The notes below the pieces were generated by a model that saw only the letters and a program-made list of their open reading frames with translations, was not told the origin of the DNA and did not search any database. The translations under genes were made by a program, and so were the position numbers. From Patescibacterium sp964540895 (GTDB taxonomy: Bacteria > Patescibacteriota > Patescibacteriia > Patescibacteriales > Patescibacteriaceae), in the NCBI GenBank assembly GCA_964540895.1, contig CAZIOP010000001.1, forward strand, positions 1 through 64,000: a stretch of 64,000 nucleotides of DNA, written 5' to 3'. Below, one piece after another: positions 51,695 to 60,368 of the stretch (position 1 is the stretch's first letter; each line of letters starts with the position of its first letter).

Positions 51695-52186
51695 TTATTT
51701 TTTCACAATAATTCTCATATCATATTGTTTCCCATAGGGATCCAAGATTTCATCATTTTTCATTTTCCTGATTTTTTTGTTTTCACAAAAGTATAAATTT
51801 GTTCCTTTATATATTAGGAACTTTGAATTGTTATCAATTTTTGTGAAATCATAATTATCAGCGACAGGTTTACATTCTGTTGAATCAAGAATATTTAACA
51901 TTTTTTTGACATTTACAAAACTAATCTCTTCATCTTCTTCACAGAAGAGAAATTCATACATTTCTGAAACTCCGTTTATTAAAACGTAATCTTCTGTTTG
52001 TATTTGTCCTTGTGACAATTCCGGATAAATGTAATCCCGCATGCTTCGAGCTTGTCCGCCCTCGTATATTGTTACATCCGGATTATTGATCAATGTAGAG
52101 TCAAAAGTAACTGTATACTGGATAGTTTGAGCTTTTGCTGAGGAAACAAATAGAATACTGAAGATAATTGCGATTAATGTTTTCAT
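51695..52186 (-). CDS. Secreted GLPGLI-like protein
   Basis: 163 aa. Signal peptide (MKTLIAIIFSILFVSSAKA) then TIQYTVTFDS, and a VLINGVSEMYEFLF segment, arranged as in the Bacteroidota GLPGLI family; the sequence is short and the match loose. It has an AGAAAGGA SD, a TTGACA promoter and a hairpin leader, unlike the flanking core genes. Foreign origin is likely. Function unknown. Confidence 0.65.
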   Translation of the reverse strand: MKTLIAIIFSILFVSSAKAQTIQYTVTFDSTLINNPDVTIYEGGQARSMRDYIYPELSQGQIQTEDYVLINGVSEMYEFLFCEEDEEISFVNVKKMLNILDSTECKPVADNYDFTKIDNNSKFLIYKGTNLYFCENKKIRKMKNDEILDPYGKQYDMRIIVKK

Positions 52187-52225
52187 TGATTTTCCTTTCT
52201 ACCCCTATGACGGAGTATTGGTTTA

Positions 52226-52293
52226 GTTTATGGTTAATAAACCGCTTTCCTAGATCAAATATCTAAGAATAAAGCCGTTTCTTAACCATAAAC
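52226..52293 (-). promoter_or_regulatory. Long leader hairpin of the 51.7-kb islet
   Basis: A ~30-bp imperfect stem. Outer arms GTTTATGGTTAA and TTAACCATAAAC are perfect 12-bp complements; inner segments AAAC/GTTT, GCTTT/AAAGC and TAGAT/ATCTA extend it to a 5-nt loop. It lies ~40 nt before the SD in the transcript, and could also be a relic of a mobile element. Confidence 0.65.
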
Positions 52294-52343
52294 CTTGGGA
52301 AAGGAGACTATCTAACATATTGTTAATGAACTTTGATTATTAT

Positions 52344-52372
52344 ACTATAGCATATAATATATAATTTGTCAA
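52344..52372 (-). promoter_or_regulatory. Promoter of the 51.7-kb islet
   Basis: On the minus strand TTGACA, 17-nt spacer, TATAGT. The leader is ~150 nt. Confidence 0.7.
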
Positions 52373-52460
52373 TAGATAATATATTATTTATGCTAATATT
52401 AAACAATAATAACGTATCTAATGAATAGAATAAAGATAAAATGAGTAGTATTTTGATTTA

Positions 52461-52489
52461 TTGACTTACCCCTTAAAATAGCCTATATT
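52461..52489 (+). promoter_or_regulatory. Promoter of the ATP synthase operon
   Basis: TTGACT, 17-nt spacer, TATATT. The leader holds a weak CAAGG/CCTTG hairpin (about 52523-52545) followed by T, a possible attenuator. No SD before the first gene. Confidence 0.65.
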
Positions 52490-52557
52490 TACTAAGGGAG
52501 CCCATTGGACTCTATATAAACCAAGGACAATCCGGCCTTGTTTTTATTTTCAAGTAT

Positions 52558-52824
52558 ATGGCGGAGAATCAAGAAGTAAGAGAGGAAAAGCCAATTAAAA
52601 AAGCCTGGTATTTTGATGCCTTACAGATGTTTACAAAATTATCTGGCTGGGTATTAGTACCATTAATCGTTGGCTATACCTTGGGCCGATTCCTTGATAG
52701 AAAGTATAATAGCGAACCCAAGTGGTTTTTTATCTCAGTTGGTATTGCTTTTATCTTTTCAACTATTGGTATTGTCTATCAAGCTCAGAGTGAGTATAAA
52801 AAAATAATCCCACCGAAAAAATAA
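52558..52824 (+). CDS. AtpI/AtpZ-like ATP synthase accessory membrane protein
   Basis: 88 aa with two transmembrane helices (about 30-47 and 54-74). LSGWVLVPLIVGYTLGRFLDRKY matches the AtpZ/AtpI family, which aids c-ring assembly or metal supply. It precedes atpB by 1 nt, as in typical atp operons. Confidence 0.82.
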   Translation: MAENQEVREEKPIKKAWYFDALQMFTKLSGWVLVPLIVGYTLGRFLDRKYNSEPKWFFISVGIAFIFSTIGIVYQAQSEYKKIIPPKK

Positions 52825-52825
52825 T

Positions 52826-53725
52826 ATGGCAGAATTACACACTACTTCTGAAAGTACTGAAGTTACTGAACCTACAACCGAAAATTCTCATGAAACAGTC
52901 TCATCAGCTGATGATCACGGTGAATTAGTTCATGAGCACACTTTGTTTGCTGAACCATTGTTTGAACTTGGCCACTTGACTGTGACTAATTCATTATTTA
53001 CTTCCTGGATTGCCTTATTTATTTTACTAGTTATTGGTTTAGCTTTTAGATCTCAACTCGGAGCTGTTCCTAAAAAATTACAGAACGTAGTTGAGATGGT
53101 AATGGAAAAGTTTTTGGAAATTTTTGATGCGGTAACTGGATCACGCGAACGATCAGTTAAGCTAGCGCCATTTGTGATGAGTTTTTTTGTTTTGATTTTG
53201 ATAAACAATTGGCTCGGGTTAATTCCTGGTGTTGGATCAATTGGTCAAATTGTTATGCATGAAGGTCATCGTACCTTTATTCCATACTTACGTGGTGGTA
53301 CTGCTGATCTAAATACCACCTTAGCCTTAGCTTCCATTGCAGTTGTGGCTAGCCATATTTTTGGAGTGATTGCAGTTGGTGCCTGGACGTATCTAAATAA
53401 ATTCATTAACATCAAAGCCATTGCAGAAATTCCAAAAAAGTTTTTAAAAGATCCAACCATTATTATTATTAATCCAATTAAAGCTTTTGTTGGTTTAATT
53501 GAAATTATTGGTGAAGTGGCCAAGATTGCAAGTTTGTCATTTCGTTTATTTGGAAATATTTTTGCCGGCGAAGTTTTATTAGCTTCAATGGCAGCGATCA
53601 TCGCTTTTGCTGTACCGATTCCATTTATGTTTTTGGAAATTATTGTTGGATTGATTCAAGCGCTGATCTTTGCTATATTGGTTTTGATATATGTTTCTAT
53701 CAGCACAACGGCTGAGGAGCATTAA
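52826..53725 (+). CDS. atpB: ATP synthase F0 subunit a
   Basis: 299 aa. An acidic ~40-aa N-terminus precedes six transmembrane segments. The conserved helix contains SLSFRLFGNIFAGEVLL with the essential Arg, and VGLIQALIFAILVLIYVSIS ends the protein. LINNWLGLIPG is the second family motif. It forms the proton half-channels. Confidence 0.95.
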   Translation: MAELHTTSESTEVTEPTTENSHETVSSADDHGELVHEHTLFAEPLFELGHLTVTNSLFTSWIALFILLVIGLAFRSQLGAVPKKLQNVVEMVMEKFLEIFDAVTGSRERSVKLAPFVMSFFVLILINNWLGLIPGVGSIGQIVMHEGHRTFIPYLRGGTADLNTTLALASIAVVASHIFGVIAVGAWTYLNKFINIKAIAEIPKKFLKDPTIIIINPIKAFVGLIEIIGEVAKIASLSFRLFGNIFAGEVLLASMAAIIAFAVPIPFMFLEIIVGLIQALIFAILVLIYVSISTTAEEH

Positions 53726-53758
53726 TACATTAATTACTAATTTTTATCATATACGCAT

Positions 53759-53971
53759 ATGGATAATGTTATGTTAGCTAAAGCTTTAGCTATTGGGCTT
53801 GGTTCAATTGGACCAGCCTTGGGTATTGGTTTTATTGGTGCAAAAGCTATGGAAGGGATTGGACGTAATCCTGAAGCAGCTGGCAAGATTTTAGTGCCAA
53901 TGTTGTTGGCTTGCGCCTTTGCCGAAGCTGTTGCTATTTACGCTTTGGTTATTGCTTTCAGTATCAAATAG
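53759..53971 (+). CDS. atpE: ATP synthase F0 subunit c
   Basis: 70 aa, two helices joined by the GRNPEA loop (35-40). Glu56 is the ion carrier. The first helix (GIGFIGAKAMEG) lacks the Gln, and the second (FAEAVAIYALV) lacks the Ser-Thr set, that mark Na+-type rings, so proton coupling is inferred. Confidence 0.96.
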   Translation: MDNVMLAKALAIGLGSIGPALGIGFIGAKAMEGIGRNPEAAGKILVPMLLACAFAEAVAIYALVIAFSIK

Positions 53972-54030
53972 TTTAATGATGTTCTGTCTCGATATCATCG
54001 GGACAGGTATTAAGAAATTATTTCAGAACC

Positions 54031-54528
54031 ATGGATTCACTTATCTCTACCTTTCATCTTGATGCCAAATTGTTGATTGCTCAAATTATCAACTTTGCCA
54101 TTGTCTTCTTGATTTTATATTTTCTTGTCTTTCGTCCTTTGTTTAAAGTTATGTCCGATCGCTCTATAACGATTGATAAGAGCTTACAAGAAGCCAAAGA
54201 AATTGAAGCACGCTTAGAAAAAACTAAGGCTGAACAAAAAGAAATGATTAAACAAGCTAAGAGTGAAGCTGCTGTTATTCTAGAAGAAGCCGCTCGTCAG
54301 GCTGATGAACGTAAGAATGGATTACTAGCTAAAGCCAAAGAAGAGATTGGTGAAGTGATTAATCGAGAGAAAGCTAAAATGCAAGCTGATAAAGCAGAAA
54401 CTTTACGATCAATTCGAGCTGAGATGGCAGAATTAATTAGTTTGGGGCTTGAAAAAGTGTTACAGGAAAAATCAGACAAAGCTAGTGATGAAAAAATTAT
54501 TAGTAAGGTTATTAAACAACTGGAATAA
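54031..54528 (+). CDS. atpF: ATP synthase F0 subunit b
   Basis: 165 aa. One transmembrane helix (about 12-32) is followed by a long charged coiled coil (EAKEIEARLEKTKAEQKEMI), the peripheral stalk. It is followed immediately by atpH. Confidence 0.93.
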   Translation: MDSLISTFHLDAKLLIAQIINFAIVFLILYFLVFRPLFKVMSDRSITIDKSLQEAKEIEARLEKTKAEQKEMIKQAKSEAAVILEEAARQADERKNGLLAKAKEEIGEVINREKAKMQADKAETLRSIRAEMAELISLGLEKVLQEKSDKASDEKIISKVIKQLE

Positions 54529-54529
54529 T

Positions 54530-54931
54530 ATGGCCACTGCACTACGTGCCTATGCTCGGGCCTTATATGAAGCAGTTGACGGACAGAAAAAGTCAGAAGT
54601 AAAAAATCTGGTTACTAATTTTTTACAAGTGCTTAAAGAAAAAAATCAGCTATCAAAGGTTAATGAAATTATTTCAGAGCTTGAGAAAATTGATGATTTA
54701 GAAAATCACCGTTTACCAGTTGAGGTAATTAGTGCAACCAAACTTGATGAAGCAGTTATGAAAAAATTAGAAAAGGTTTTACAGAAGCGAACCGGAGCCA
54801 AGGAAATTATCTGGGAGAAAAAAATTGATAAGCAGGTACTTGGTGGTGTGATTTTAAAATTTCAAGATACTATTCTTGACCTTAGTTTGGCCGCGAGAAT
54901 TAATGCCCTGGCCGCCGAAATTAAAAAGTAA
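54530..54931 (+). CDS. atpH: ATP synthase F1 subunit delta
   Basis: 133 aa from the ATG at 54530, 1 nt after the atpF stop; upstream in-frame ATGs would overlap atpF. ALRAYARALYEAV is the N-terminal family helix, and KKIDKQVLGGVILKFQDTILDLS the C-terminal signature. It is short against the usual ~178 aa, as the middle of the helical domain is reduced. It links F1 to the stalk. Confidence 0.9.
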   Translation: MATALRAYARALYEAVDGQKKSEVKNLVTNFLQVLKEKNQLSKVNEIISELEKIDDLENHRLPVEVISATKLDEAVMKKLEKVLQKRTGAKEIIWEKKIDKQVLGGVILKFQDTILDLSLAARINALAAEIKK

Positions 54932-54942
54932 TTATTTATTCT

Positions 54943-56469
54943 ATGTCCAAAACTAAAGATTTTATTGTTGAACAGATTAAGGAAAGCATTGGTGCTTTTC
55001 AATCTTCACCTAAAGAAAAAACAGTTGGCCGGGTAATTAAAGTTAGTGATGGTATTGCCTCTGTAGCGGGCTTACATAGTATTCGCATGTCAGAAATGGT
55101 GGAGTTTACTACAGCTGAAGGTGTGGTACCTGGTGTAGCTCTAAACTTGGAAGCTGATATGGTGGGTATTGCGATTCTTGGAAATTTTCAAGGTATTATG
55201 GAAGGCGCTGAAGTTCAAGCTACTGGCCGTATTTTGGAAGTACCAGTAGGAGAAGCTGTAGTTGGTCGGGTGGTTAATCCGCTCGGAGAACCATTGGATG
55301 GAAAAGGTGTTATTGCTTCGACTGAATTTTATCCGGTAGAAAAAATTGCTCCAGGTGTTATTACTCGTCAATCAGTACATCAACCACTACAAACTGGTGT
55401 TAAAGCCATTGATGCCATGATTCCAATTGGCCGAGGACAACGAGAATTAATTATTGGTGATCGTCAATTAGGGAAAACCGCCTTAGCCATTGATACGATT
55501 ATTAATCAAAAAGGTAAAGATGTTTTGTGTGTGTATGTAGCTATTGGTCAAAAGGAATCTAAAGTTGCTTCGATTTTAACTAAGTTAGAAGCAGCCGGGG
55601 CTATGGACTACACTACAGTGGTACTAGCTGGTGCTTCAGCGCCTGCACCATTACTATATTTTGCTCCCTATGCCGGTTGTGCCATGGCAGAATATTTCTT
55701 AGATAAAGGTAAAGATGTGTTGATTGTGTATGATGATTTATCTAAGCACGCGGTAGCCTATCGTGAAATTGCTTTAATTCTCCGTCGTCCACCAGGTCGT
55801 GAAGCCTATCCTGGAGATGTTTTTTATCTACACTCTCGTTTGTTAGAGCGAGCTTGTAAGTTAAATGATGAACATGGTGGAGGTTCAATTACCGCTTTAC
55901 CAATTATTGAAACCCAAGCTGGTGACAACAGTGCTTATATTCCAACCAACGTTATTTCAATTACTGATGGACAGATCTATTTGGAACCAGATTTATTCTA
56001 CCAAGGTAATCGTCCTGCTATTAACGCTGGACTCTCAGTGTCTCGTGTTGGTTCTTCAGCTCAGATAAAAGCCATGAAAAAAGTGGCTGGCAAAATTCGT
56101 TTGGAAGCAGCTCAGTACCGAGAACTGGCAGCCTTTGCTCAGTTTGGTTCTGACCTTGATGATGAAACTAAACAGAAGTTAGAACGTGGTCGTCGGTTAT
56201 ATGAAGTTTTTAAACAAGGTCAATATGCACCGTTGTCAGTCTCAGAACAAGTGGCAGTTTTTTGGACCTTAATTAATGGTCATCTTGATAATGTGCCAGT
56301 GGAAAAGGTTACTGAATTTGAACTTGGTTTGAGACATTATTTGTCTGTCTCACACGCCAAGCTATTATCAGAAATTGAAAGTGGAGGAGAGCTATCTGAC
56401 AAAATTGTTGATGGCTTAACTAAAGCAGTTGGTGATTATAAAGGAACATTAGATTACTTGATTAACTAG
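54943..56469 (+). CDS. atpA: ATP synthase F1 subunit alpha
   Basis: 508 aa. Walker A GDRQLGKTA (from about residue 172), VLCVYVAIGQK, DDLSKHAVAYR and the C-terminal PAINAGLSVSRVGSSAQ signature. It is a non-catalytic nucleotide-binding subunit. Full length. Confidence 0.98.
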   Translation: MSKTKDFIVEQIKESIGAFQSSPKEKTVGRVIKVSDGIASVAGLHSIRMSEMVEFTTAEGVVPGVALNLEADMVGIAILGNFQGIMEGAEVQATGRILEVPVGEAVVGRVVNPLGEPLDGKGVIASTEFYPVEKIAPGVITRQSVHQPLQTGVKAIDAMIPIGRGQRELIIGDRQLGKTALAIDTIINQKGKDVLCVYVAIGQKESKVASILTKLEAAGAMDYTTVVLAGASAPAPLLYFAPYAGCAMAEYFLDKGKDVLIVYDDLSKHAVAYREIALILRRPPGREAYPGDVFYLHSRLLERACKLNDEHGGGSITALPIIETQAGDNSAYIPTNVISITDGQIYLEPDLFYQGNRPAINAGLSVSRVGSSAQIKAMKKVAGKIRLEAAQYRELAAFAQFGSDLDDETKQKLERGRRLYEVFKQGQYAPLSVSEQVAVFWTLINGHLDNVPVEKVTEFELGLRHYLSVSHAKLLSEIESGGELSDKIVDGLTKAVGDYKGTLDYLIN

Positions 56470-56470
56470 C

Positions 56471-57406
56471 ATGGCAAAAGGTAAAGATATACAACGACGA
56501 ATAAAATCAATTTCCAGTACTAAGAGAATTACTCGGGCAATGGAAATGGTGGAAGCTGCCAAAATGCGCAAAGCAGTTGAGGCAGTATTAGCTTCTCGTA
56601 CCTATGCTAATTTAAGTTGGGAAACATTGATGAATTTAGCAGCCAATGGACAACAATTGTCTCATCCCTTATTAGAAGCACGTCAAACAATTAATCGTCA
56701 GGCTCTAATTTTAATTACTGGTAATCGGGGATTATGCGGTGGCTTTAACAGCGCTGTTATTTCTGAAGCTAGAAAAATTAGTAAAGGTTTTGAAGATACC
56801 ACTGATATTATCTTACTTGGAAAAAAAGGTGAATCAGTTGCTAGTAATTTACATGTTGAAGCTCAGTTTACCAAAGAGGAAACTGGTATTACAGTAGCTT
56901 CGATTGCCCCCATAGCTACATTAGTCATTAATGGTTTTCGTGAAAAAAAATATGACCGTGTTTTGATTGCCTACACTGATTTTATTAATGCTGCCAAACA
57001 AGTTCCACGTGTCAAACAAATTCTGCCGTTAGTGATAGAAGCTGTAGATGGCTCTTTGGGAATTTTATCAAGCGATGACAAGGCTGGGTTAACACAGGAA
57101 TACATTGCTGAAAAAACCAAAGCTCATTTAAGTGCTGGTGGTTTTACTCATGAGTATACGTTTGAACCTCACCCACAAGTTGTGCTAGATGAAATTATCC
57201 CACGATTAGTTACAGTGCAATTATATCAGGCGTTGTTGGAATCAAATGCTTCAGAGCACAGTGCTCGAATGGGGGCCATGCATCAAGCTACCAAAGCTGC
57301 CTCTGATTTAGTTGTGGAATTAACTTTATTTTATAACAAGGCCCGACAGGCCGCTATTACTGCTGAAATCGCCGAAATTACGGCTGGCGTAGCAGCACTT
57401 GAATAA
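56471..57406 (+). CDS. atpG: ATP synthase F1 subunit gamma
   Basis: 311 aa. RRIKSISSTKRITRAMEMVEAAKMRKA at the N-terminus, LITGNRGLCGGFN, and the C-terminal coiled-coil helix SEHSARMGAMHQATKAASD. It is the rotating central shaft. It starts 1 nt after atpA. Confidence 0.97.
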   Translation: MAKGKDIQRRIKSISSTKRITRAMEMVEAAKMRKAVEAVLASRTYANLSWETLMNLAANGQQLSHPLLEARQTINRQALILITGNRGLCGGFNSAVISEARKISKGFEDTTDIILLGKKGESVASNLHVEAQFTKEETGITVASIAPIATLVINGFREKKYDRVLIAYTDFINAAKQVPRVKQILPLVIEAVDGSLGILSSDDKAGLTQEYIAEKTKAHLSAGGFTHEYTFEPHPQVVLDEIIPRLVTVQLYQALLESNASEHSARMGAMHQATKAASDLVVELTLFYNKARQAAITAEIAEITAGVAALE

Positions 57407-57412
57407 ATTTAT

Positions 57413-58786
57413 ATGACTGAAAAAAATATCGGACAAGTTAAACAAATTATTGGTGTAGTAGTAGACGTTGAGTTTACTGATCCTATGCCGCAAATTAATA
57501 ATGCCTTAACAGTGGAAATGCCTGGTGGATTATTAACACTAGAAGTTGCTCAGCATTTAGGTAGTAGTTTAGTGCGAGCTGTAGCCATGGGTACCACTGA
57601 TGGATTAAAGAGAGGGGACAAAGTAACTGATACCGGTGCCCCAATTACGGTTCCGGTGGGTCAAGTAACGTTGGGACGTATTTTTAATGTTTTGGGAGAA
57701 ACTATTGATGGTGAAAAACCTGTTGTATCAGAAAAAAGTTATAGCATTCATCGACCGGCACCAAAGTTAGTTGATCAATCAACTGAAACAACTATTTTAG
57801 AAACAGGTATTAAAGTTATCGATTTAATTTGCCCAATTTTAAAAGGTGGAAAGGTAGGATTATTCGGTGGAGCTGGTGTTGGTAAAACAGTTATCATTCA
57901 AGAGTTGATTAACAACATTGCTAAAGCTCACGGCGGGGTGTCTGTGTTTGCTGGAGTTGGTGAACGTACTCGTGAAGGTAATGACTTATATCATGAAATG
58001 AAAGAAGCCAAAGTTATTGATAAGCTAGCCATGGTTTTTGGTCAAATGAATGAACCACCTGGAGCCCGTGCTCGTGTTGCTTTAACCGGACTTTGTATGG
58101 CCGAATATTTCCGTGATGAACAAAAGCAAGACGTTTTGTTCTTTATTGATAATATTTTTCGTTTCACTCAAGCTGGAGCTGAAGTGTCAGCCTTGCTTGG
58201 TCGTTTGCCATCAGCTGTAGGTTATCAACCAACATTAGCTACTGAAATGGGACAATTGCAAGAACGTATTACTTCCACTAAAGATGGATCTATTACGTCA
58301 ATTCAAGCGGTCTATGTACCAGCAGATGACTTAACTGATCCTGCTCCTGCTACAACTTTCGCTCACTTAGATTCAACCGTTACGCTGTCGCGTGCTTTAA
58401 CTGAATTAGGTATTTATCCAGCTGTTGATCCATTGGATTCATCATCAACTATTCTTGATCCTTCCATTGTTGGTGAAGAACATTATCAAGTGGCTCGTGG
58501 TGTGCAAAAGATTCTTCAACGCTTGAAAGACTTACAAGATATTATCGCTATTTTAGGTATGGAAGAATTATCACCAGAAGACAAACAAACAGTATTGCGA
58601 GCTCGTAAGATTCAACGTTTCTTGTCTCAGCCATTCTTTGTTGCAGAAGTATTTACCGGACAAGTTGGAAAATATGTTTCACTTAAAGATACGATTAAAG
58701 GCTTCAAAGAAATTTTAGAAGGTAAGCATGATGACAAGTCAGAAAATGAGTTCTACATGAAGGGAACTATTGATGAAGTTAAATAA
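57413..58786 (+). CDS. atpD: ATP synthase F1 subunit beta
   Basis: 457 aa. Walker A GGAGVGKT (about 152-159), GVGERTREGNDLY with the catalytic Glu, VLFFIDNIFRFTQAG (Walker B) and the ALLGRLPSAVGYQPTLATEM loop. Catalytic subunit. Full length. Confidence 0.98.
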   Translation: MTEKNIGQVKQIIGVVVDVEFTDPMPQINNALTVEMPGGLLTLEVAQHLGSSLVRAVAMGTTDGLKRGDKVTDTGAPITVPVGQVTLGRIFNVLGETIDGEKPVVSEKSYSIHRPAPKLVDQSTETTILETGIKVIDLICPILKGGKVGLFGGAGVGKTVIIQELINNIAKAHGGVSVFAGVGERTREGNDLYHEMKEAKVIDKLAMVFGQMNEPPGARARVALTGLCMAEYFRDEQKQDVLFFIDNIFRFTQAGAEVSALLGRLPSAVGYQPTLATEMGQLQERITSTKDGSITSIQAVYVPADDLTDPAPATTFAHLDSTVTLSRALTELGIYPAVDPLDSSSTILDPSIVGEEHYQVARGVQKILQRLKDLQDIIAILGMEELSPEDKQTVLRARKIQRFLSQPFFVAEVFTGQVGKYVSLKDTIKGFKEILEGKHDDKSENEFYMKGTIDEVK

Positions 58787-58801
58787 GAAGTTACGTAATA
58801 T

Positions 58802-59242
58802 ATGGCTAACCCCACCACACAATTTACTTTTGAAATTGCCTCGCCTGAACGAGTGGTGTTAAAGGCGGAAGTTAGTCAGGTTTCAGCTCCTACAGCCATG
58901 GGAGAAATTACCGTACTACCAACTCATATCCCACTCGTAGCTCTTCTTAAACCAGGTGTGATTGAAGCAGTAACTGTAGACGGCCATCGTGAGGTTATGG
59001 CAGTCTCTGGCGGCCTGATAGAAGTAATGGCCGGCAAAGTGGTTATCCTAGCTGATACAGCCGAACGAGCTGCTGAGTTAGATGAAGAACGTATTAAACA
59101 AGCTCAGGAACGAGCCCTAGGGCTTAAGGAGCAAGCTAGACATCAAGATGATGTTGAGTTTGCCCGTTTAAGCGCTATGATTGAAAAAGAAGTAGCACGA
59201 GGGATGGCGGTTAGAAAATGGAAACAAATAAATATTAAATAG
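58802..59242 (+). CDS. atpC: ATP synthase F1 subunit epsilon
   Basis: 146 aa. N-terminal beta sandwich (FEIASPERVVLKAEVSQVSAP; GEITVLPTHIPLVALLKPG) and a C-terminal two-helix domain (DEERIKQAQERALGL), so the inhibitory helices are present. Last gene of the operon. Confidence 0.95.
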   Translation: MANPTTQFTFEIASPERVVLKAEVSQVSAPTAMGEITVLPTHIPLVALLKPGVIEAVTVDGHREVMAVSGGLIEVMAGKVVILADTAERAAELDEERIKQAQERALGLKEQARHQDDVEFARLSAMIEKEVARGMAVRKWKQINIK

Positions 59243-59258
59243 TTATTTTAAAATTAAA

Positions 59259-59264
59259 TATAAT
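59259..59264 (+). promoter_or_regulatory. -10 box for a leaderless mRNA
   Basis: TATAAT ends 5 nt before the ATG of the carbonic-anhydrase-like gene; no SD is present. Confidence 0.5.
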
Positions 59265-59269
59265 AGCAT

Positions 59270-60001
59270 ATGAGTCTAGAAGAGTTATGGAATACATCCT
59301 GTGAAACAGACTGGATTAAAAGTTTGAACAGGGGTATTCCTTTAGCCGACATTATTCAAACAACAAAAATTTCAGAAGAAGTTTCTATAGAAAATAGTAT
59401 TGGTTGTTGTGATGGACGTTGTCCTAGATTTAAAGTTTCAATTGCTGGAGTAGGAATTTTTATAGAGGATGAAGTTTTTGAAAAGTTTTTGCAAGAGACA
59501 GGTGTAACTAAACTTATTTCTCATGAAAATTGTGGAGCTGTTGAAAAAGCCTATAAAGGATTAAGTTTTGAGAAACAAGCTATGTATGCCAGTGCTGAAG
59601 CATATGCAAAATTTTGGACAAAGAAAAAAGCTGAACAATATGGTTTAGAATATCGCCATATTGATGCTTCGGAGTTTTGTGCTCCTGTTCATCATGAGAG
59701 AGGAATTATTATTGACACTACTCTCGAGTTTTATACATCTTTATTTAAAGGAATGCCTAACATGTTTGTATCAAATTCAAGTATGTTTGCATCTGATAAA
59801 TACATCAGCAATGAAACCGCAATCCTTACCAGTATTGCTTTTAGTGATCATGGTTTTGGTAATTTTTTTACCAAGGAAGAGCCTTTCTATATTATCGTGA
59901 TTGCCAGAGATGCTTCTGAAGCAGAGAGATTAGCTTCGTTGATTAGTAATACTGTTCCCATGTATGATGGACGGGTGGTTATCAGAAGTTGTAATTTGTA
60001 A
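59270..60001 (+). CDS. Beta-carbonic-anhydrase-like protein
   Basis: 243 aa. GCCDGRCPRF holds a C-x-D-x-R motif (Cys46, Asp48, Arg50), and SHENCGA an H-x-x-C (His85, Cys88): the zinc ligands and catalytic pair of beta-carbonic anhydrases. The separation (39 residues) is shorter than the ~55 usual, and the C-terminal half is not typical. It may hydrate CO2 or be a divergent zinc protein. It follows the ATP synthase operon but appears to have its own promoter. Confidence 0.68.
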   Translation: MSLEELWNTSCETDWIKSLNRGIPLADIIQTTKISEEVSIENSIGCCDGRCPRFKVSIAGVGIFIEDEVFEKFLQETGVTKLISHENCGAVEKAYKGLSFEKQAMYASAEAYAKFWTKKKAEQYGLEYRHIDASEFCAPVHHERGIIIDTTLEFYTSLFKGMPNMFVSNSSMFASDKYISNETAILTSIAFSDHGFGNFFTKEEPFYIIVIARDASEAERLASLISNTVPMYDGRVVIRSCNL

Positions 60002-60019
60002 ATGTATATAATTATGAAG

Positions 60020-60048
60020 GAGGTTTGTCTAATACAAGCCTCTTTTTT
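60020..60048 (+). terminator. Terminator of the carbonic-anhydrase-like gene
   Basis: GAGGTTTGT/ACAAGCCTC stem (one G-T) and a T-run. Confidence 0.8.
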
Positions 60049-60072
60049 GTTATATTGAAATATAGCTATTAG

Positions 60073-60101
60073 TTGTATACAGGAATATTACTTGCTATAC
60101 T
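60073..60101 (+). promoter_or_regulatory. Promoter of the LysW-like gene
   Basis: TTGTAT, 17-nt spacer, TATACT; the leader is ~30 nt without SD. Confidence 0.5.
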
Positions 60102-60136
60102 AGAGGTATTATTAAGTTATAGGCAAGATTTAGGTT

Positions 60137-60322
60137 ATGACCACTGTCCCGTGTCCGTTGTGCCATAGCGACGTTATCGTTGATGACGACGCGTATCAAA
60201 ATGATTTAGTAACGTGTGTTAATTGTGAACATGACCTCGAAATTACTTCGTTGACACCTTTGGAGTTGAAAGCTATTGAGGAGGATAATCCCGAAGAGGA
60301 AGTTGAACCAGTTGTAGAATAG
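60137..60322 (+). CDS. LysW-like zinc-ribbon protein
   Basis: 61 aa. PCPLCHSDV (Cys6, Cys9) and VTCVNCEHDLE (Cys27, Cys30) form a zinc ribbon, then LEITSLTPLELKAIEED, the layout of the amino-group carrier protein LysW, which binds substrates through its C-terminal Glu. The tail here is acidic and ends in Glu61 but lacks the EDWGE motif. No lys/arg biosynthesis genes are nearby. Function uncertain; it could be a carrier or a stand-alone zinc ribbon. Confidence 0.75.
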   Translation: MTTVPCPLCHSDVIVDDDAYQNDLVTCVNCEHDLEITSLTPLELKAIEEDNPEEEVEPVVE

Positions 60323-60330
60323 AAAAAAAT

Positions 60331-60359
60331 AAAAACGACCCTGCAAAAGGGTTGTTTTT
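60331..60359. terminator. Bidirectional terminator
   Basis: AAAACGACCCT/AGGGTTGTTTT between the convergent LysW-like gene and murD. Confidence 0.8.
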
Positions 60360-60368
60360 ATTATAATT

